Shown piece by piece: positions 45,036-54,253 of a stretch of DNA of 64,000 nt (position 1 is the first letter of the stretch; every line of letters begins with the position of its first letter). Source of the stretch: Polynucleobacter sp. MWH-Braz-FAM2G (GTDB lineage: Bacteria > Pseudomonadota > Gammaproteobacteria > Burkholderiales > Burkholderiaceae). The translations under genes were made by a program, and so were the position numbers. The stretch spans positions 1,757,424-1,821,423 of the forward strand of contig NZ_CP061300.1 in assembly GCF_018687635.1 (NCBI RefSeq). The letters are read 5' to 3'. Below the pieces are notes generated by a model. It was not told the origin of the DNA, made no database searches, and was given only the letters and a program-made list of their open reading frames with translations.

Positions 45036-45070
45036 CAAAGCTTCTCGGTGAAGAGAGCTTCTAAATTCTA

Positions 45071-45283
45071 TTAGTAAAGCTTCTTAGGCAACATTTGGCT
45101 GCGAATGCGCTTGTAGTGACGCTTTGCAGCAGCAGCCTTTTTACGCTTACGCTCAGCCGTTGGCTTCTCGTAGAACTCGCGCGCGCGCAAGTCTGTCAAA
45201 AGGCCATTCTTTTCAATGGTGCGCTTGAAACGGCGCAATGCCACTTCAAATGGTTCGTTTTCGCGGAGGCGGACTGTAGTCAT
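45071..45283 (-). CDS. rpsU: 30S ribosomal protein S21
   Basis: This 70-residue basic protein is S21: '[20 protein letters not shown]' at the N-terminus, '[20 protein letters not shown]' in the middle and '[10 protein letters not shown]' at the end. It binds the 30S platform near the anti-Shine-Dalgarno. First gene of the macromolecular synthesis operon and divergent from tsaD across 77 bp. Confidence 0.97.
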   Translation of the reverse strand: MTTVRLRENEPFEVALRRFKRTIEKNGLLTDLRAREFYEKPTAERKRKKAAAAKRHYKRIRSQMLPKKLY

Positions 45284-45360
45284 ACTGGTTTAACTCGTAT
45301 ATGCTCGAAAAATATCGAAAAATTAACTGAATTGCGATTCTAGCACGACCACGACAAAAA

Positions 45361-46434
45361 ATGATTGTTTTAGGAATAGAAACTTCTTGTGATGAAACCG
45401 GGGTGGCTTTATACAACACCAAACCCTGGGAAGAGGGTAAACCTGCGTTCCAGGGCATTCTAGGACAGGGTTTGCACTCCCAGATAGCCATGCACCGGGA
45501 CTATGGGGGCGTTGTGCCGGAATTAGCCTCCCGTGACCATATTCGTCGAGTTTTACCCCTTTTAGACCAATCTTTAGCCCAATCTGGACTCAAATTAGCC
45601 GACATTGATGCCGTGGCATTTACACAAGGGCCTGGGTTGGCGGGTGCCCTCCTTGTTGGGAGTGCTTTTGCGAAATCGCTCGCCCAAGGCCTAAATTTGC
45701 CTTCCATTGGGGTTCACCACCTCGAAGGGCATCTACTTTCTCCGCTTTTAGGCCAAACCGCCCCCCAATTTCCATTTATCGCCCTCCTAGTGTCTGGTGG
45801 GCATACTCAGCTCATGAAAGTCTCAGGCATTGGCCAATATGAGCTACTTGGGGAGACTTTGGATGATGCTGCGGGCGAAGCGTTTGATAAGACAGCCAAA
45901 TTACTCGGACTCGACTACCCAGGTGGTGCAGCAATCTCCAAACTGGCAGAACAAGGGCGTCCAGAAATTTTTGATCTCCCAAAACCCATGTTGCATTCTG
46001 GTGATTTAGATTTCTCTTTCTCCGGCTTAAAAACCGCAGCGCTCAATCAAACCAAAAAGTTTGCCGAAAAAAATATTGCAGATGCTCATGAAATCGCACA
46101 ATTTCATGCAGACCTTGCTCGAAGTTTTGTTGACTCTATAGTCGCTGTATTGGTCAGCAAATCTGAAAAAGCGCTTAAGCAAACTGGTTGCAAACACCTA
46201 GTGCTCGCAGGAGGTGTTGGCGCTAATTTGCAATTGCGCAAGGCACTCAATGACAAAGCAAAACGGAATAGTTTTGAAGTGCATTACCCACCGCTTGAGT
46301 TATGCACTGACAATGGCGTGATGATTGCATTTGCTGGCGCCCTACGAATGCTAGCTCAAAATAATGGCTCCACAACATCTGGAGCCTTTGATATCAAACC
46401 CCGCTGGGATTTACAAAGCAACAATCTAAGGTAA
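45361..46434 (+). CDS. tsaD: tRNA N6-threonylcarbamoyladenosine synthase subunit TsaD
   Basis: This 357-residue Kae1/Qri7-family ATPase has '[15 protein letters not shown]' at the start, metal-binding H120 and H124 in '[13 protein letters not shown]', '[11 protein letters not shown]' near 143, and '[16 protein letters not shown]' near 281 with a terminal '[10 protein letters not shown]'. With TsaB, TsaC and TsaE it makes t6A37 in ANN-decoding tRNAs. Its place next to rpsU is conserved in proteobacteria. Formerly annotated gcp. Confidence 0.97.
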   Translation: MIVLGIETSCDETGVALYNTKPWEEGKPAFQGILGQGLHSQIAMHRDYGGVVPELASRDHIRRVLPLLDQSLAQSGLKLADIDAVAFTQGPGLAGALLVGSAFAKSLAQGLNLPSIGVHHLEGHLLSPLLGQTAPQFPFIALLVSGGHTQLMKVSGIGQYELLGETLDDAAGEAFDKTAKLLGLDYPGGAAISKLAEQGRPEIFDLPKPMLHSGDLDFSFSGLKTAALNQTKKFAEKNIADAHEIAQFHADLARSFVDSIVAVLVSKSEKALKQTGCKHLVLAGGVGANLQLRKALNDKAKRNSFEVHYPPLELCTDNGVMIAFAGALRMLAQNNGSTTSGAFDIKPRWDLQSNNLR

Positions 46435-46454
46435 TTGAATATCTACTGATTAGC

Positions 46455-47291
46455 TTATTGAGAATTTTTATCTAAGCTGATGCGAGCAAATGCACTGTGA
46501 TTGTGAATCGACTCAAAATTCTCAGCCTCAACAACAAAAGAATGAATACGCTGATCCGCCTTGAGTTTGCCAGCAACGTCGCGCACTAAGTCTTCAACAA
46601 ACTTGGGGTTGCTATAAGAACGCTCAGTAACCCATTTTTCGTCTGGACGCTTAAGCAAACCCCACAATTCACTAGAGGCTTCACTCTCAGCGGCAGTAAT
46701 TAAATCCTCTACTGTCATTTTGGTTTCAGCATCCAAGACCACCGACATAGTCACATGGGAGCGCTGATTATGTGCGCCAAAATCTGAAATTTCTTTTGAG
46801 CATGGACATAAACTCATGACGGGAACTTGCGCACGTAAACCCAACTTGATGTCGGCGCTACCAGAAGTATTTTGCTTTGCAGTAGCCATCCAGGTCACTT
46901 CATAATCCATCAAACTTTCTACGCCGGATACAGGCGCAGCTTTTTTAACAAAGTGTGTATATGTAAATTGCACATGCCCTTCTGTGGCATCAAGCAATGG
47001 CAACATCTCACGCACCATAGCTACTACTGAAGTGCTATCAACCGCAACATCTTGCTTCTGCAATAAAGACATGAAGCGCGACATGTGAGTACCTTTCACA
47101 TGCGCAGGTAGAGCAACATCCATCTCAAACAGACCTACTGAAGGAAAGTTGCCAGTCTTGCTACGAATCAAGAGGGGATGCCGTACGCCACGAATACCTA
47201 CCTGCTCAATTGGCAATGCGCGCTCATCCAAAGTGGATTGCACATCTGGCATGGCGCTTGCTTTTAAAAAGGCGGGATTCATATCATTCAT
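46455..47291 (-). CDS. folE2: GTP cyclohydrolase FolE2 (type IB)
   Basis: This 278-residue protein of the COG1469/FolE2 family has 'IEQVGIRGVRHPLLI' near residues 28-45, 'KGTHMSRF' near 88, and 'VPVMSLCPCSKEISDFGAHNQRSHVTM' near 178-205, the last holding the active-site Cys and His residues. It makes 7,8-dihydroneopterin triphosphate for folate and works with metals other than zinc. The ATG at 47291 is chosen; a TTG six codons upstream is in frame but lacks a ribosome site. It follows dxs by 25 bp. Confidence 0.93.
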   Translation of the reverse strand: MNDMNPAFLKASAMPDVQSTLDERALPIEQVGIRGVRHPLLIRSKTGNFPSVGLFEMDVALPAHVKGTHMSRFMSLLQKQDVAVDSTSVVAMVREMLPLLDATEGHVQFTYTHFVKKAAPVSGVESLMDYEVTWMATAKQNTSGSADIKLGLRAQVPVMSLCPCSKEISDFGAHNQRSHVTMSVVLDAETKMTVEDLITAAESEASSELWGLLKRPDEKWVTERSYSNPKFVEDLVRDVAGKLKADQRIHSFVVEAENFESIHNHSAFARISLDKNSQ

Positions 47292-47316
47292 GGCTCTATT
47301 TTCAGGCAAAACAAGC

Positions 47317-49218
47317 TTATTTGCCTGCTAGCACCGAATTTGTGGCATTTACGGCCGGAAAACGCTGTTTTATGGACATAGCAATACCCTCTACATCCAA
47401 GCCACACTTAGTCATTAACAAGTTGTAGTCGCCGTGCTCAATGAACTGATCAGGAAGACCTAACTGCAAGAGGGGTTTGTTAATGCCAAGCTTAGAAAGG
47501 GCCTCCAAACAAGCACTACCAGCGCCACCAGCAATAGCACCATCCTCAATGGTCACAAAATAATCATGATCTGCCGATAAAGATTGAATTAAATCAATAT
47601 CGAGTGGCTTAACAAAACGCATATTCGCGACGGTGGCGTCAATCATTTCAGCGACTTCAAGTGCTGGGTAGAGCAAAGTGCCAAAAGAAAGAATTGCTAA
47701 ACGCTGTCCTACTGGAGCGCTAGATTTGCGACGAATCTCACCTTTACCCAAGGGAACAGTTCTCAGCTCTTTAGATGGAATAGTTCCTATACCTGAGCCG
47801 CGAGGATAGCGAACTGCACTTGGATGCGGTTGATGAAAGGCTGTAGTTAACAAATCACGGCACTCTGCTTCATCTGCTGGCGTTAAGACCAACATATTGG
47901 GAATGCAGCGTAAGAATGGAATGTCATATGCGCCGGCATGAGTAGCGCCGTCAGCACCAACCAGACCAGCACGATCAAGCGCAAACAATACAGGCAAATC
48001 TTGTAGGGCTACATCATGAATGAGCTGATCATATCCGCGCTGCAAGAAAGTGGAATATATCGCTACTACTGGCTTCATTCCCTCGCACGCCATACCCGCT
48101 GCAAATGTCACTGCATGCTGCTCAGCAATGCCAACATCGTAGTAACGCTTTGGGAAATTCTTTTCAAACTCAACCAAGCCAGAACCTTCTCGCATAGCAG
48201 GAGTAATGCCGATGAGGGCCGGGTCAGCATGCGCCATGTCACACAACCACTCACCAAATACTTGTGTGAAGGTTTTCTTACTGGCGGTGGATTTTTTGAC
48301 GCCCTCTTCAGGATTAAATTTACTTGGTCCGTGATACAGCACTGGGTCAGCCTCGGCCAACTCATAGCCTTGACCCTTCTTGGTAACAACATGCAAGAAC
48401 TGCGGGCCGCGCCCTTCAAGAGCCAAGCGGCGCACATTCTGCAACATTGGAATCAATGCATCTAAGTCATGACCATCGATCGGACCAAAGTAATTAAAAC
48501 CAAATTCTTGAAAAATCGTCGATGGAGAAACCATGCCTTTGGCATGATCTTCAAGGCGCTTAGCGAATTCGCGTAATGGCGGCGCTATCGACAAAACACT
48601 ATCAATACCTTTTTTAGTCGCCGAGTAAATATTACCGCTCAGTAATCTAGCTAAGTGACGATTGAGAGCGCCGACCGCTGGCGAGATCGACATATCGTTG
48701 TCATTCAAAACAACAATCAAGGGTAGATCGTCATACACACCTGCGTTATTCATCGCCTCAAAAGCCTGCCCTCCAGTCATCGCACTATCACCAATGACCG
48801 CTACAGCCACATGACGCTCGCCTTTGGTTTGAAATGCGCGCGCCATTCCCATTGCAGCAGAAATGCTAGTTGATGAATGTCCAGTACCAAATGCATCAAA
48901 CTCACTTTCAGAGCGATGCGGAAATCCAGAGAGGCCTTTATGCTGACGCAAAGTATTCATACGCTCACGTCGACCAGTCAGAATTTTGTGCGGATAACTT
49001 TGGTGTCCCACATCCCACACTATTCGATCATCAGGGGTATCAAATACATAATGCAATGCGATCGATAGCTCCACGGTTCCTAAGTTGGATGATAGATGGC
49101 CGCCGGTTTTGGATACTGAATCTAAAACAAACTCACGCAATTGATCAGCCAAAGCAGGAAGCTCTTCGCGCGAAAGTTTTTTGAGATCAGCTGGGGAGTT
49201 GATGGAATGTAAAGTCAT
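47317..49218 (-). CDS. dxs: 1-deoxy-D-xylulose-5-phosphate synthase
   Basis: This 633-residue transketolase-like enzyme contains '[20 protein letters not shown]' near 68-87, the thiamine-diphosphate motif '[17 protein letters not shown]...LNDNDMSIS' around 150-185, and '[17 protein letters not shown]' near 370 with the catalytic Glu. It condenses pyruvate and glyceraldehyde 3-phosphate in the first step of the MEP isoprenoid pathway. It is followed by folE2 and preceded by ispA, all on the minus strand. Confidence 0.97.
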   Translation of the reverse strand: MTLHSINSPADLKKLSREELPALADQLREFVLDSVSKTGGHLSSNLGTVELSIALHYVFDTPDDRIVWDVGHQSYPHKILTGRRERMNTLRQHKGLSGFPHRSESEFDAFGTGHSSTSISAAMGMARAFQTKGERHVAVAVIGDSAMTGGQAFEAMNNAGVYDDLPLIVVLNDNDMSISPAVGALNRHLARLLSGNIYSATKKGIDSVLSIAPPLREFAKRLEDHAKGMVSPSTIFQEFGFNYFGPIDGHDLDALIPMLQNVRRLALEGRGPQFLHVVTKKGQGYELAEADPVLYHGPSKFNPEEGVKKSTASKKTFTQVFGEWLCDMAHADPALIGITPAMREGSGLVEFEKNFPKRYYDVGIAEQHAVTFAAGMACEGMKPVVAIYSTFLQRGYDQLIHDVALQDLPVLFALDRAGLVGADGATHAGAYDIPFLRCIPNMLVLTPADEAECRDLLTTAFHQPHPSAVRYPRGSGIGTIPSKELRTVPLGKGEIRRKSSAPVGQRLAILSFGTLLYPALEVAEMIDATVANMRFVKPLDIDLIQSLSADHDYFVTIEDGAIAGGAGSACLEALSKLGINKPLLQLGLPDQFIEHGDYNLLMTKCGLDVEGIAMSIKQRFPAVNATNSVLAGK

Positions 49219-49262
49219 CGAATCTAAATAATCTGTACTAATTTATCTCTCTTGTGTCTTTC

Positions 49263-50165
49263 TTATTTGCCGCGATTAACAACTAAGAGAGCCAAATCTT
49301 TTAATGCTTGGGCTTGCTCGCCAAATCCATCCAAACTCGCAATAGCGGTTTCTTGAAGCTCTTTGGCTTGTTTCTGTGCATAGTCTAAACCCATCAAGGT
49401 GACATAGGTTGGCTTGTCGTTAGCGGCGTCTTTACCTGCCGTCTTGCCGAGGGTTTGACTATCAGCGGTAGCATCTAGGACATCATCCACAATCTGAAAT
49501 GCCAAACCTAGAGCTTTTGAATAGCGCTCAAGCTGCTCCATTTGCGAGTTTTGTAGTTGCGCAGCAATGCCACCCAACTCCACTGCACACGACAACAAAG
49601 CACCAGTCTTCATGGCATGCATTTGTTTTAAACCGGCAAGATCTAGTTTTTTACCAACGCTCTCAAGGTCAATCGCCTGCCCGCCAGCCATTCCACGTGA
49701 TCCTGAGGCGGCAGCTAAAGCACTAATCATCCGCAATCGAACCTCAGCATCACCATGAACATTCGCTAGAAGTTCAAAGGCACGTGTTTGTAGGGCATCT
49801 CCAACCAAAAGTGCTGTGGCTTCATCAAAAGCCTTATGAACCGTAGGACGACCGCGACGCAAGTCATCATCATCCATACAAGGCAAATCATCGTGAACTA
49901 GCGAGTAAGCATGAATACACTCAATCGCTACTGCCGCTGCATCCAAAATCTCTGCGTTTTCTGCTTCCACGCCCTTACCAAGTTGCCCTGCGGCATACAC
50001 CAATAATGGGCGAATGCGCTTGCCACCACCTTGGGCCGCATAACGCATAGCCTCATGCAGTCGTTGCGGAACAGTGCTCTCGGAATCGAGCAAGCACTCT
50101 AAGGCTCGTTCAGTTCGCTCAGAGTGAGCATTAACCCATTCTTGAAATTGAAAAGCTGTGGTCAT
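49263..50165 (-). CDS. ispA: Polyprenyl (farnesyl) diphosphate synthase IspA
   Basis: This 300-residue prenyltransferase has the first Asp-rich motif in 'LVHDDLPCMDDDDLRRGRPT' (about 94-113, DDxxxxD type), 'GGKRIRPLLVYAAG' near 51-64, and the second motif 'QIVDDVLDATADSQTLGKTAGKD' near 236-258. It makes C15 (possibly C20) prenyl diphosphates. The ATG shares one base with the xseB stop, and dxs lies 44 bp downstream, the common xseB-ispA-dxs order. Confidence 0.95.
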   Translation of the reverse strand: MTTAFQFQEWVNAHSERTERALECLLDSESTVPQRLHEAMRYAAQGGGKRIRPLLVYAAGQLGKGVEAENAEILDAAAVAIECIHAYSLVHDDLPCMDDDDLRRGRPTVHKAFDEATALLVGDALQTRAFELLANVHGDAEVRLRMISALAAASGSRGMAGGQAIDLESVGKKLDLAGLKQMHAMKTGALLSCAVELGGIAAQLQNSQMEQLERYSKALGLAFQIVDDVLDATADSQTLGKTAGKDAANDKPTYVTLMGLDYAQKQAKELQETAIASLDGFGEQAQALKDLALLVVNRGK

Positions 50166-50398
50166 TAGGCCTCAAATACTCGAACCTGTTGCTCTACCTG
50201 AGCCAACATACCTTGGCAGTGTTTTAGTAAAGCTGCCCCGCGTTGATAAGCCAGCAAAGTCTCCTCCAAGGAGAATTTGCCTGATTCCATATCGGAAATT
50301 AGCTTTTCTAGCTCTTTTACAGCTTCTTCATAGCGTAATTCGGGGTCAATTTGGACCTCGAGACCGGGTTTTGGACCCTCAGACTTTTTGGCTGGCAT
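50165..50398 (-). CDS. xseB: Exodeoxyribonuclease VII small subunit
   Basis: This 77-residue protein matches XseB: 'RYEEAVKELEKLISDMESGKF' (about 22-42) and 'LEETLLAYQRGAALLKHCQGML' (about 44-65), two helices of the small-subunit coiled structure. It assembles with XseA, which is not in the window. Translationally coupled to ispA. Confidence 0.94.
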   Translation of the reverse strand: MPAKKSEGPKPGLEVQIDPELRYEEAVKELEKLISDMESGKFSLEETLLAYQRGAALLKHCQGMLAQVEQQVRVFEA

Positions 50399-50559
50399 AA
50401 GCGGTTTCCTTCCTAATTCCTATACGGATAGCCCTACATCTTAAAGCGAGAAGGCATTTGGATGGGTATAATCCACCCCTTCCTTTCCAATATCGATTCG
50501 TCGATGGTTGGATTGGTTATTCCGCTTAGCTTCGGCTGACGTTTTCGGGGGTGGGGAGA

Positions 50560-51666
50560 ATGACTAATCTGGCTACCGCGCAGAAGCTTGCGCCGTCCAA
50601 TCTACAACTGCCGGTTTCGGCATATTTTGACGCTGACTTGTATCAGCGGGAAATTGAACTGCTTTTTAAGCAGGGGCCCGGCTATGTCGGCCATGAACTC
50701 ATGGTGCCTGAAATAGGCTGTTATCAAACCCTGAGCGCAGAAAACGAAGGTCGGATTCTGGTACGCAATGAATCTGGCATAGAACTACTTTCAAATGTTT
50801 GTCGTCATCGTCAAGCGCTAATGCTCAATGGCAGGGGCAAAGCACACAATATTGTTTGTCCATTACATCGCTGGACCTATGACTTAAGTGGCACTTTGTT
50901 GGGAGCCCCGCATTTTGAAGATAAGCCTTGTCTCAATTTAGGCAAGTCTCCTTTGCAGAATTGGCAAGGACTTTTGTTTGAGGGTCCACGAGATGTGCGT
51001 TCTGATCTTGCCAAGCTAGGTGTTGCAGATGATCTGAAGTTTGATGGTTATGTTTTGGACCATGTAGAAGTACATGATTGCAATTACAACTGGAAAACAT
51101 TCATTGAGGTTTACCTCGAGGACTATCATGTTGTCCCCTTTCATCCAGGTCTTGGCAAGTTTGTTTCTTGCGAAGATTTACGTTGGGAATTTGGTGATTG
51201 GCATAGCGTACAAACAGTAGGCATTCATAAAGATTTGCAAACACCAGGTTCGCCAACTTATCGAAATTGGCATGAAGCAGTATTGCGTCAATTTGACGGC
51301 AAAGCCCCACGCCACGGCGCTATCTGGCTAACCTACTATCCTAATGTCATGGTGGAATGGTATCCAGGTGTTCTCTGTGTATCCACATTGCACCCGATGG
51401 GACCTGGTAAGACTCGCAATATTGTGGAGTTCTACTATCCGGAAGAAATCGCATTATTCGAACGCGAGTTTGTCGAAGCAGAGCGCGCGGCTTACATGGA
51501 AACCTGCATCGAAGATGATGAAATTGGCGAACGCATGGATCAAGGGCGTGCCGCTCTGCTTGCACGCGGCATTAATGAAGTCGGACCATATCAAAGTCCC
51601 ATGGAAGATGGCATGCAACATTTTCATGAATGGTATCGTCGTGTCATGAACTATGAAGGCGCATAA
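50560..51666 (+). CDS. Rieske [2Fe-2S] aromatic-ring-hydroxylating oxygenase alpha subunit
   Basis: This 368-residue protein has the Rieske motif CRH...CPLH ('NVCRHRQALMLNGRG', then 'IVCPLHRWTYD', about residues 82-110) and a mononuclear iron site 'YLEDYHVVPFHPG' (about 186-198) giving the D/E-x2-H-x4-H pattern. It resembles RHO alpha subunits and choline/carnitine-type oxygenases. The substrate is unknown and no ferredoxin or reductase gene is adjacent. ATG at 50560 is taken, with a GTG three codons upstream also in frame; the GGGGAG site sits very close. TATAAT at 50467-50472 lies in the leader. Confidence 0.88.
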   Translation: MTNLATAQKLAPSNLQLPVSAYFDADLYQREIELLFKQGPGYVGHELMVPEIGCYQTLSAENEGRILVRNESGIELLSNVCRHRQALMLNGRGKAHNIVCPLHRWTYDLSGTLLGAPHFEDKPCLNLGKSPLQNWQGLLFEGPRDVRSDLAKLGVADDLKFDGYVLDHVEVHDCNYNWKTFIEVYLEDYHVVPFHPGLGKFVSCEDLRWEFGDWHSVQTVGIHKDLQTPGSPTYRNWHEAVLRQFDGKAPRHGAIWLTYYPNVMVEWYPGVLCVSTLHPMGPGKTRNIVEFYYPEEIALFEREFVEAERAAYMETCIEDDEIGERMDQGRAALLARGINEVGPYQSPMEDGMQHFHEWYRRVMNYEGA

Positions 51667-51723
51667 TTCAAAGAATTTGATAGTTTTGACTTAATACAAT
51701 CGTCACTCAAAATAGGAAGCATC

Positions 51724-52554
51724 ATGACTCCTCTAATCTCAGCAAACCAATTAGAAGAAATCCTAAATAGTGGCGAGAATGTATTGTTGTGTGATTGTCG
51801 CTTTGATTTAGCAGACCCTCTTAGCGGTAAAAAGTCCTACGAAGAAAGTCACATCCCCGGTGCAATCTATGTCGATCTCGATAAAGATCTATCAGGCATC
51901 AAAACTGGATTAAATGGAAGACACCCTCTTCCAAGCCCCGAAGCATGGGCACAAACCAAAACACGTCTTGGCATCAGCCCCAACACCTTAGTTGTAGCTT
52001 ATGACAAACAAGGCTCCGTATACGCCAGTCGCTTATGGTGGATGCTTAAAGCCACAGGACACGCCAATGTTCGTGTTCTAGATGGTGGTTTAGACGCTTG
52101 GAATGGTCCAATGGGCACTATTCCAAGAGCGCCAGCCCCTTGCACCCAAGCCGTTGGAGTGATGCCTTATGCAGGATTGGTGCTTGTAGAAGAAGTGCTT
52201 GGCAATCTTCAAACAAAGAAAAGCAAGGTTATTGATGCTCGCGCTGACGATCGCTTTCATGGTCAAAATGAAACGCTTGATCCTGTCGGGGGTCATATAC
52301 CTGGCGCACTAAATCGTTTCTTTAAAAATAATCTCAATGCAACCGCATTTAAAACTCCAGAACAATTATTCAAAGAGTTTTCAGACTTTCTTGGTCCAAT
52401 TAAAGCTTCTGAGGTAATACATCAATGCGGATCTGGGGTGACTGCATGCCACAACCTTCTTGCTATGGAGGTTGCTGGATTTAAAGGCTCTCGTCTTTAT
52501 GCAGGAAGTTGGAGTGAATGGTGCGCGGACCCCGCCAGACCAGTTGAACTCTAA
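51724..52554 (+). CDS. sseA: Sulfurtransferase (3-mercaptopyruvate/thiosulfate type, SseA-like)
   Basis: This 276-residue protein has two rhodanese domains. The N-terminal one (about 5-120) contains 'LLCDCRFDLADPLSGKKSYE' and 'AYDKQGSVYASRLWWML'; the C-terminal one (about 150-270) has catalytic C235 in 'HQCGSGVTACHNLLAME'. The CGSGVTA loop is the 3-mercaptopyruvate sulfurtransferase form, not the CRKGVTA of thiosulfate rhodanese. It follows the Rieske gene by 57 bp and has an AGGAAG site. Confidence 0.9.
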   Translation: MTPLISANQLEEILNSGENVLLCDCRFDLADPLSGKKSYEESHIPGAIYVDLDKDLSGIKTGLNGRHPLPSPEAWAQTKTRLGISPNTLVVAYDKQGSVYASRLWWMLKATGHANVRVLDGGLDAWNGPMGTIPRAPAPCTQAVGVMPYAGLVLVEEVLGNLQTKKSKVIDARADDRFHGQNETLDPVGGHIPGALNRFFKNNLNATAFKTPEQLFKEFSDFLGPIKASEVIHQCGSGVTACHNLLAMEVAGFKGSRLYAGSWSEWCADPARPVEL

Positions 52555-52562
52555 GTATCTTT

Positions 52563-53336
52563 TTAATGCAAGAGCGATAGGAGTACAACAAATCCTACGC
52601 CACAAGCAATCAACACAGTTTGACGCAAAGATTCAGCCCAGTGTGGGCGACGATGCATTTGCGGAATCAAATCACTCACAGCAATGTAAATAAAACTACT
52701 TGAGGCGATGACCAGCAAGTAAGGCATCGCAGCATGCGCCCGCTCCAAGAAGAAGTACGCCAATACGCCACCAACCACCGCCGATAAGCCGCAGATAAAG
52801 TTATATAAAAGAGCTCGGGCACGGGAGAAGCCAGCATTAAGCAAGACGATAAAGTCGCCGATCTCTTGCGGAATCTCATGGGCAATAATCGCAATCGCTG
52901 TGAAGATACCCACTTGATAGTCAGCCATAAATGCTGCAGCTATCAAAATGCCATCCACAAAGTTATGAAGGCCATCGCCAACCAAAATCATCCAACCACT
53001 TCGTCCAGCATTCTCTGCATCATGTCCATGGTGATGGTGATGTCCATCACCCTCATGATGATGATCATGGCGCAAGAGGGCAATTTTTTCGAGCAAGAAA
53101 AAACCTAAAAGCCCGCCAAGTAAAGTTGCAAACAAAAGCTGAGGTTTTACCCCTTCCATGCTAAAGGCCTCTGGAAGGGAATGGAGCAGGGCTGTAGACA
53201 ACAAAATGCCAACAGACAAGCTCACCATATTGTTGACCATCTTAGAAAGCATGGCTAAGGAGCAGCTCGCAGCAACCAATACGCTAGCAGTACCCGCTAA
53301 CGCAGTAACCAAGAGAATGCTTTGCAATACTGACAT
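52563..53336 (-). CDS. ZIP-family metal transporter (ZupT/GufA-like)
   Basis: This 257-residue protein has about eight membrane helices and a His-rich cytosolic loop (residues 90-105, 'HDHHHEGDGHHHHHGH'). The metal-binding helices carry 'GDGLHNFVDGI' (120-130) and 'AHEIPQEIGDFIVLLNAG' (about 152-169), hallmark ZIP motifs. It would import zinc, iron or other divalent ions. It is convergent with the sseA gene and followed on its own strand upstream by the dienelactone hydrolase gene; only 5 bp separate them. Confidence 0.9.
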   Translation of the reverse strand: MSVLQSILLVTALAGTASVLVAASCSLAMLSKMVNNMVSLSVGILLSTALLHSLPEAFSMEGVKPQLLFATLLGGLLGFFLLEKIALLRHDHHHEGDGHHHHHGHDAENAGRSGWMILVGDGLHNFVDGILIAAAFMADYQVGIFTAIAIIAHEIPQEIGDFIVLLNAGFSRARALLYNFICGLSAVVGGVLAYFFLERAHAAMPYLLVIASSSFIYIAVSDLIPQMHRRPHWAESLRQTVLIACGVGFVVLLSLLH

Positions 53337-53341
53337 CGCTT

Positions 53342-54217
53342 TTATGCCACCCCGAATTTCTTAAACCAAGCAAGGCATTTTTCCCAACCATCCTTTGCTG
53401 GACCCTCCCGATAAGAAGCGCGATAGTCTGCATGGAATGCGTGTGGCGCGTCAGGATATACCTCAAACTGACACGCTTTTGCAGCTGGATTTTGGGGAGC
53501 CGCTTTCGCTAAAGCAGCACGCATTTGGTCGACGCTTTCTAGGGAAATACCAGTGTCTGCGGCGCCATATAAGCCCAGCACAGGAGCCTTTAAATCGGCC
53601 GCTATATCGACTGGATGGCGTGGACTATTCTCCGTCTTTTCACCAATGAGGCGACCGTACCACGCAACCCCAGCACGCACTTGAGGCAAAGTTGCAGATA
53701 GCCAGGTAATGCGGCCACCCCAACAGAAACCAGTGACGCCAACCCTTTTGAGATCGCCGCCATTTTTCCCAGCCCAAACTAAAGCAGCTTGTAAATCATT
53801 TAAAACTTGTGAGTCAGGCGTTTTAGCAACGATATTTTGTTGAATCTCAGCGATCGTTCCATAAGCATTTGGATCGCCTGCGCGGGTAAAAAATTCTGGA
53901 GCGATAGCAAGATAGCCTAATTTTGCAAAACGTCTGGTGACATCAGCAATATATTCATGAACACCAAAAATTTCACTCACCACAATAACGATAGGCAAAG
54001 ATCCTTTGGCATTTTCTGGGCGTGAAACATACGCTGGCAATTGAAAGCTGCCAACTGGAATCATTTGCTCGCCAGCCTTAAGCCCTTTGAAATCGGTCTC
54101 AATAGCAGCAGCCATTACTGGCTCTGAGGCTGCAACCAATCCAACCCCTATAGCAGTAGCTCCTAGCGCAGACGACTTAATAAAATTGCGTCGGCTATTT
54201 TGAATATTTTTACTCAT
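53342..54217 (-). CDS. Tat-exported dienelactone hydrolase family protein
   Basis: This 291-residue alpha/beta hydrolase has a Tat signal at its N-terminus ('NSRRNFIKSSALGATAIGVG', Arg-Arg at residues 9-10) with a likely AxA cleavage near 37. The catalytic Cys is in 'GVTGFCWGGRITW' (about residue 168), and an Asp ('GAADTGIS') and a His ('DAPHAFHADY') complete the C-D-H triad of carboxymethylenebutenolidase-like enzymes. Its natural ester or lactone substrate is unknown. Its neighbour downstream is the ZIP transporter. Confidence 0.88.
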   Translation of the reverse strand: MSKNIQNSRRNFIKSSALGATAIGVGLVAASEPVMAAAIETDFKGLKAGEQMIPVGSFQLPAYVSRPENAKGSLPIVIVVSEIFGVHEYIADVTRRFAKLGYLAIAPEFFTRAGDPNAYGTIAEIQQNIVAKTPDSQVLNDLQAALVWAGKNGGDLKRVGVTGFCWGGRITWLSATLPQVRAGVAWYGRLIGEKTENSPRHPVDIAADLKAPVLGLYGAADTGISLESVDQMRAALAKAAPQNPAAKACQFEVYPDAPHAFHADYRASYREGPAKDGWEKCLAWFKKFGVA

Positions 54218-54253
54218 TATTTTGTCTCCTGGCTTGGATTTAACATTGAATTC

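Noticed and set aside
46992..47316. Possible riboswitch before folE2
   Set aside because: Only 25 bp separate dxs and folE2; there is no room for an aptamer.
48016..48465. 149-codon plus-strand frame inside dxs
   Set aside because: It is a shadow of a highly conserved gene; no start signal or domain.
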